This document shows, one piece after another, positions 14,653-15,089 of a stretch of 15,089 bases of DNA. This DNA is from an uncultured Clostridia bacterium. Its GTDB lineage: Bacteria; Bacillota; Clostridia; Christensenellales; Pumilibacteraceae. The DNA lies in contig CAKQVV010000029.1 of assembly GCA_934277845.1 (NCBI GenBank), positions 1 to 15,089 on the forward strand, given 5' to 3'. The stretch's first letter is position 1; every line of letters starts with the position of its first letter. The notes beneath the pieces are model-generated. The model was not told the DNA's origin, ran no database searches, and saw only the letters and a program-made list of their open reading frames with translations. Both the position numbers and the translations under genes were made by a program.

Positions 14653-15089
14653 ACGCTTTTAAATCCTCTGCGATCGCCGCGGCAAGGTTGTCGAGCATGG
14701 TTTCGTCAAGGCGCGATCCGCGCATAGTCACGGTTTCGCCGACATAACGCGCTGACTTAAGCCCGTCGATCTTCTCTTTCATCAGTTTTGCGGCGGTGGG
14801 CGCCCAACTGCCGTTTTCGACGAGCGAGAACGCTCGGTTCTGCACGTTCAACGCTTTGAGATCGGCAAGAAACGCTTCGGTTCTGGGGTAAAGTCCGCCG
14901 TTGTAACTGACCGACGCCACAACCACGTTCGAATACTTGAATACGTCCGAAACGATATAGGATACGTCGGTTTTGCTGAGGTCGCGCACGACGATTTCTC
15001 TCACTCCGCGCTCGGCAAGTTTAGCCGCAAGTTCGTAAGCCGCGCGTTTGGTGTTACCGTACATGGACGCATAGGCGATCACAGTGCCG
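14651..15089 (-). CDS. Flavodiiron protein (FprA-type), C-terminal flavodoxin domain, 5' end outside window
   Basis: About 145 residues are visible, and the frame is open through the right edge (…GTVIAYASMYGNT), so the gene is cut. SMYGNT is the FMN phosphate-binding loop of flavodoxin folds; VVASVSYNGGLYPRTEAFL and ENGSWAPTAAKLM match the C-terminal domain of clostridial A-type flavoproteins. Full-length relatives carry an N-terminal metallo-beta-lactamase di-iron domain of about 250 residues, which would lie beyond base 15089. Such enzymes reduce oxygen or nitric oxide to protect anaerobes. The GTG at 15082 could be read as a start, but the in-frame codons before it and the family layout argue for an internal position. 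A stand-alone flavodoxin is the alternative. Confidence 0.78.
   Translation of the reverse strand, partial: GTVIAYASMYGNTKRAAYELAAKLAERGVREIVVRDLSKTDVSYIVSDVFKYSNVVVASVSYNGGLYPRTEAFLADLKALNVQNRAFSLVENGSWAPTAAKLMKEKIDGLKSARYVGETVTMRGSRLDETMLDNLAAAIAEDLKA

Overview
The window looks like part of the chromosome of an anaerobic, Gram-positive-type bacterium, most likely an uncultured clostridial (Bacillota) gut or rumen lineage. The evidence is Shine-Dalgarno sites of the AGGAGG type, lipobox signal peptides, a pyruvate formate-lyase operon under a ZTP (pfl-motif) riboswitch, the C-terminal domain of a clostridial-type flavodiiron protein, and extracellular polysaccharide-active lipoproteins. The placement is inferred from gene content, not from a marker gene. 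Codons strongly favour C or G at third positions. That bias produces many long antisense open frames, which I treat as shadows.

Left part (1-10486): a five-gene carbohydrate locus on the minus strand. It reads from right to left. Two xylose-isomerase-like TIM-barrel proteins (sugar phosphate isomerase/epimerase family) come first, then a Gfo/Idh/MocA NAD(P)-dependent oxidoreductase; these three genes overlap by 1 and 13 bp. After a 128-bp gap come a GH43-type glycoside hydrolase lipoprotein and, 12 bp later, a very large modular lipoprotein. That last protein has two CBM9-like domains and at least three LamG/concanavalin-like domains separated by Ig-like repeats, and it runs off the left edge of the window after 1,820 visible codons. 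A divergent AraC-family regulator (plus strand, 10487-11302) faces the operon. The 194-bp region between them holds back-to-back promoters, a phased A-tract repeat and an inverted repeat. Together these suggest an inducible system: lipoproteins bind and cut a polysaccharide at the cell surface, and cytoplasmic redox and isomerase enzymes process an unusual sugar. No transporter, kinase or cytoplasmic glycosidase is visible.

Right part (11344-14650): a pyruvate formate-lyase operon, pflB then pflA, on the minus strand. It has a near-consensus promoter (TTGACA-17-TACAAT), a ZTP riboswitch and a riboswitch-overlapping terminator. A bidirectional terminator separates pflA from the convergent araC-type gene. 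Formate from this enzyme can feed tetrahydrofolate-dependent one-carbon metabolism, which fits control by the purine intermediate ZTP.

Far right (14651-15089): the flavodoxin-like C-terminal part of what is probably a flavodiiron protein (oxygen/NO detoxification), cut by the window edge.

The best candidates for something not well described are the two-isomerase plus oxidoreductase plus GH43 cassette (possibly a keto-sugar pathway) and the large CBM9/LamG lipoprotein with its higher-order repeat.
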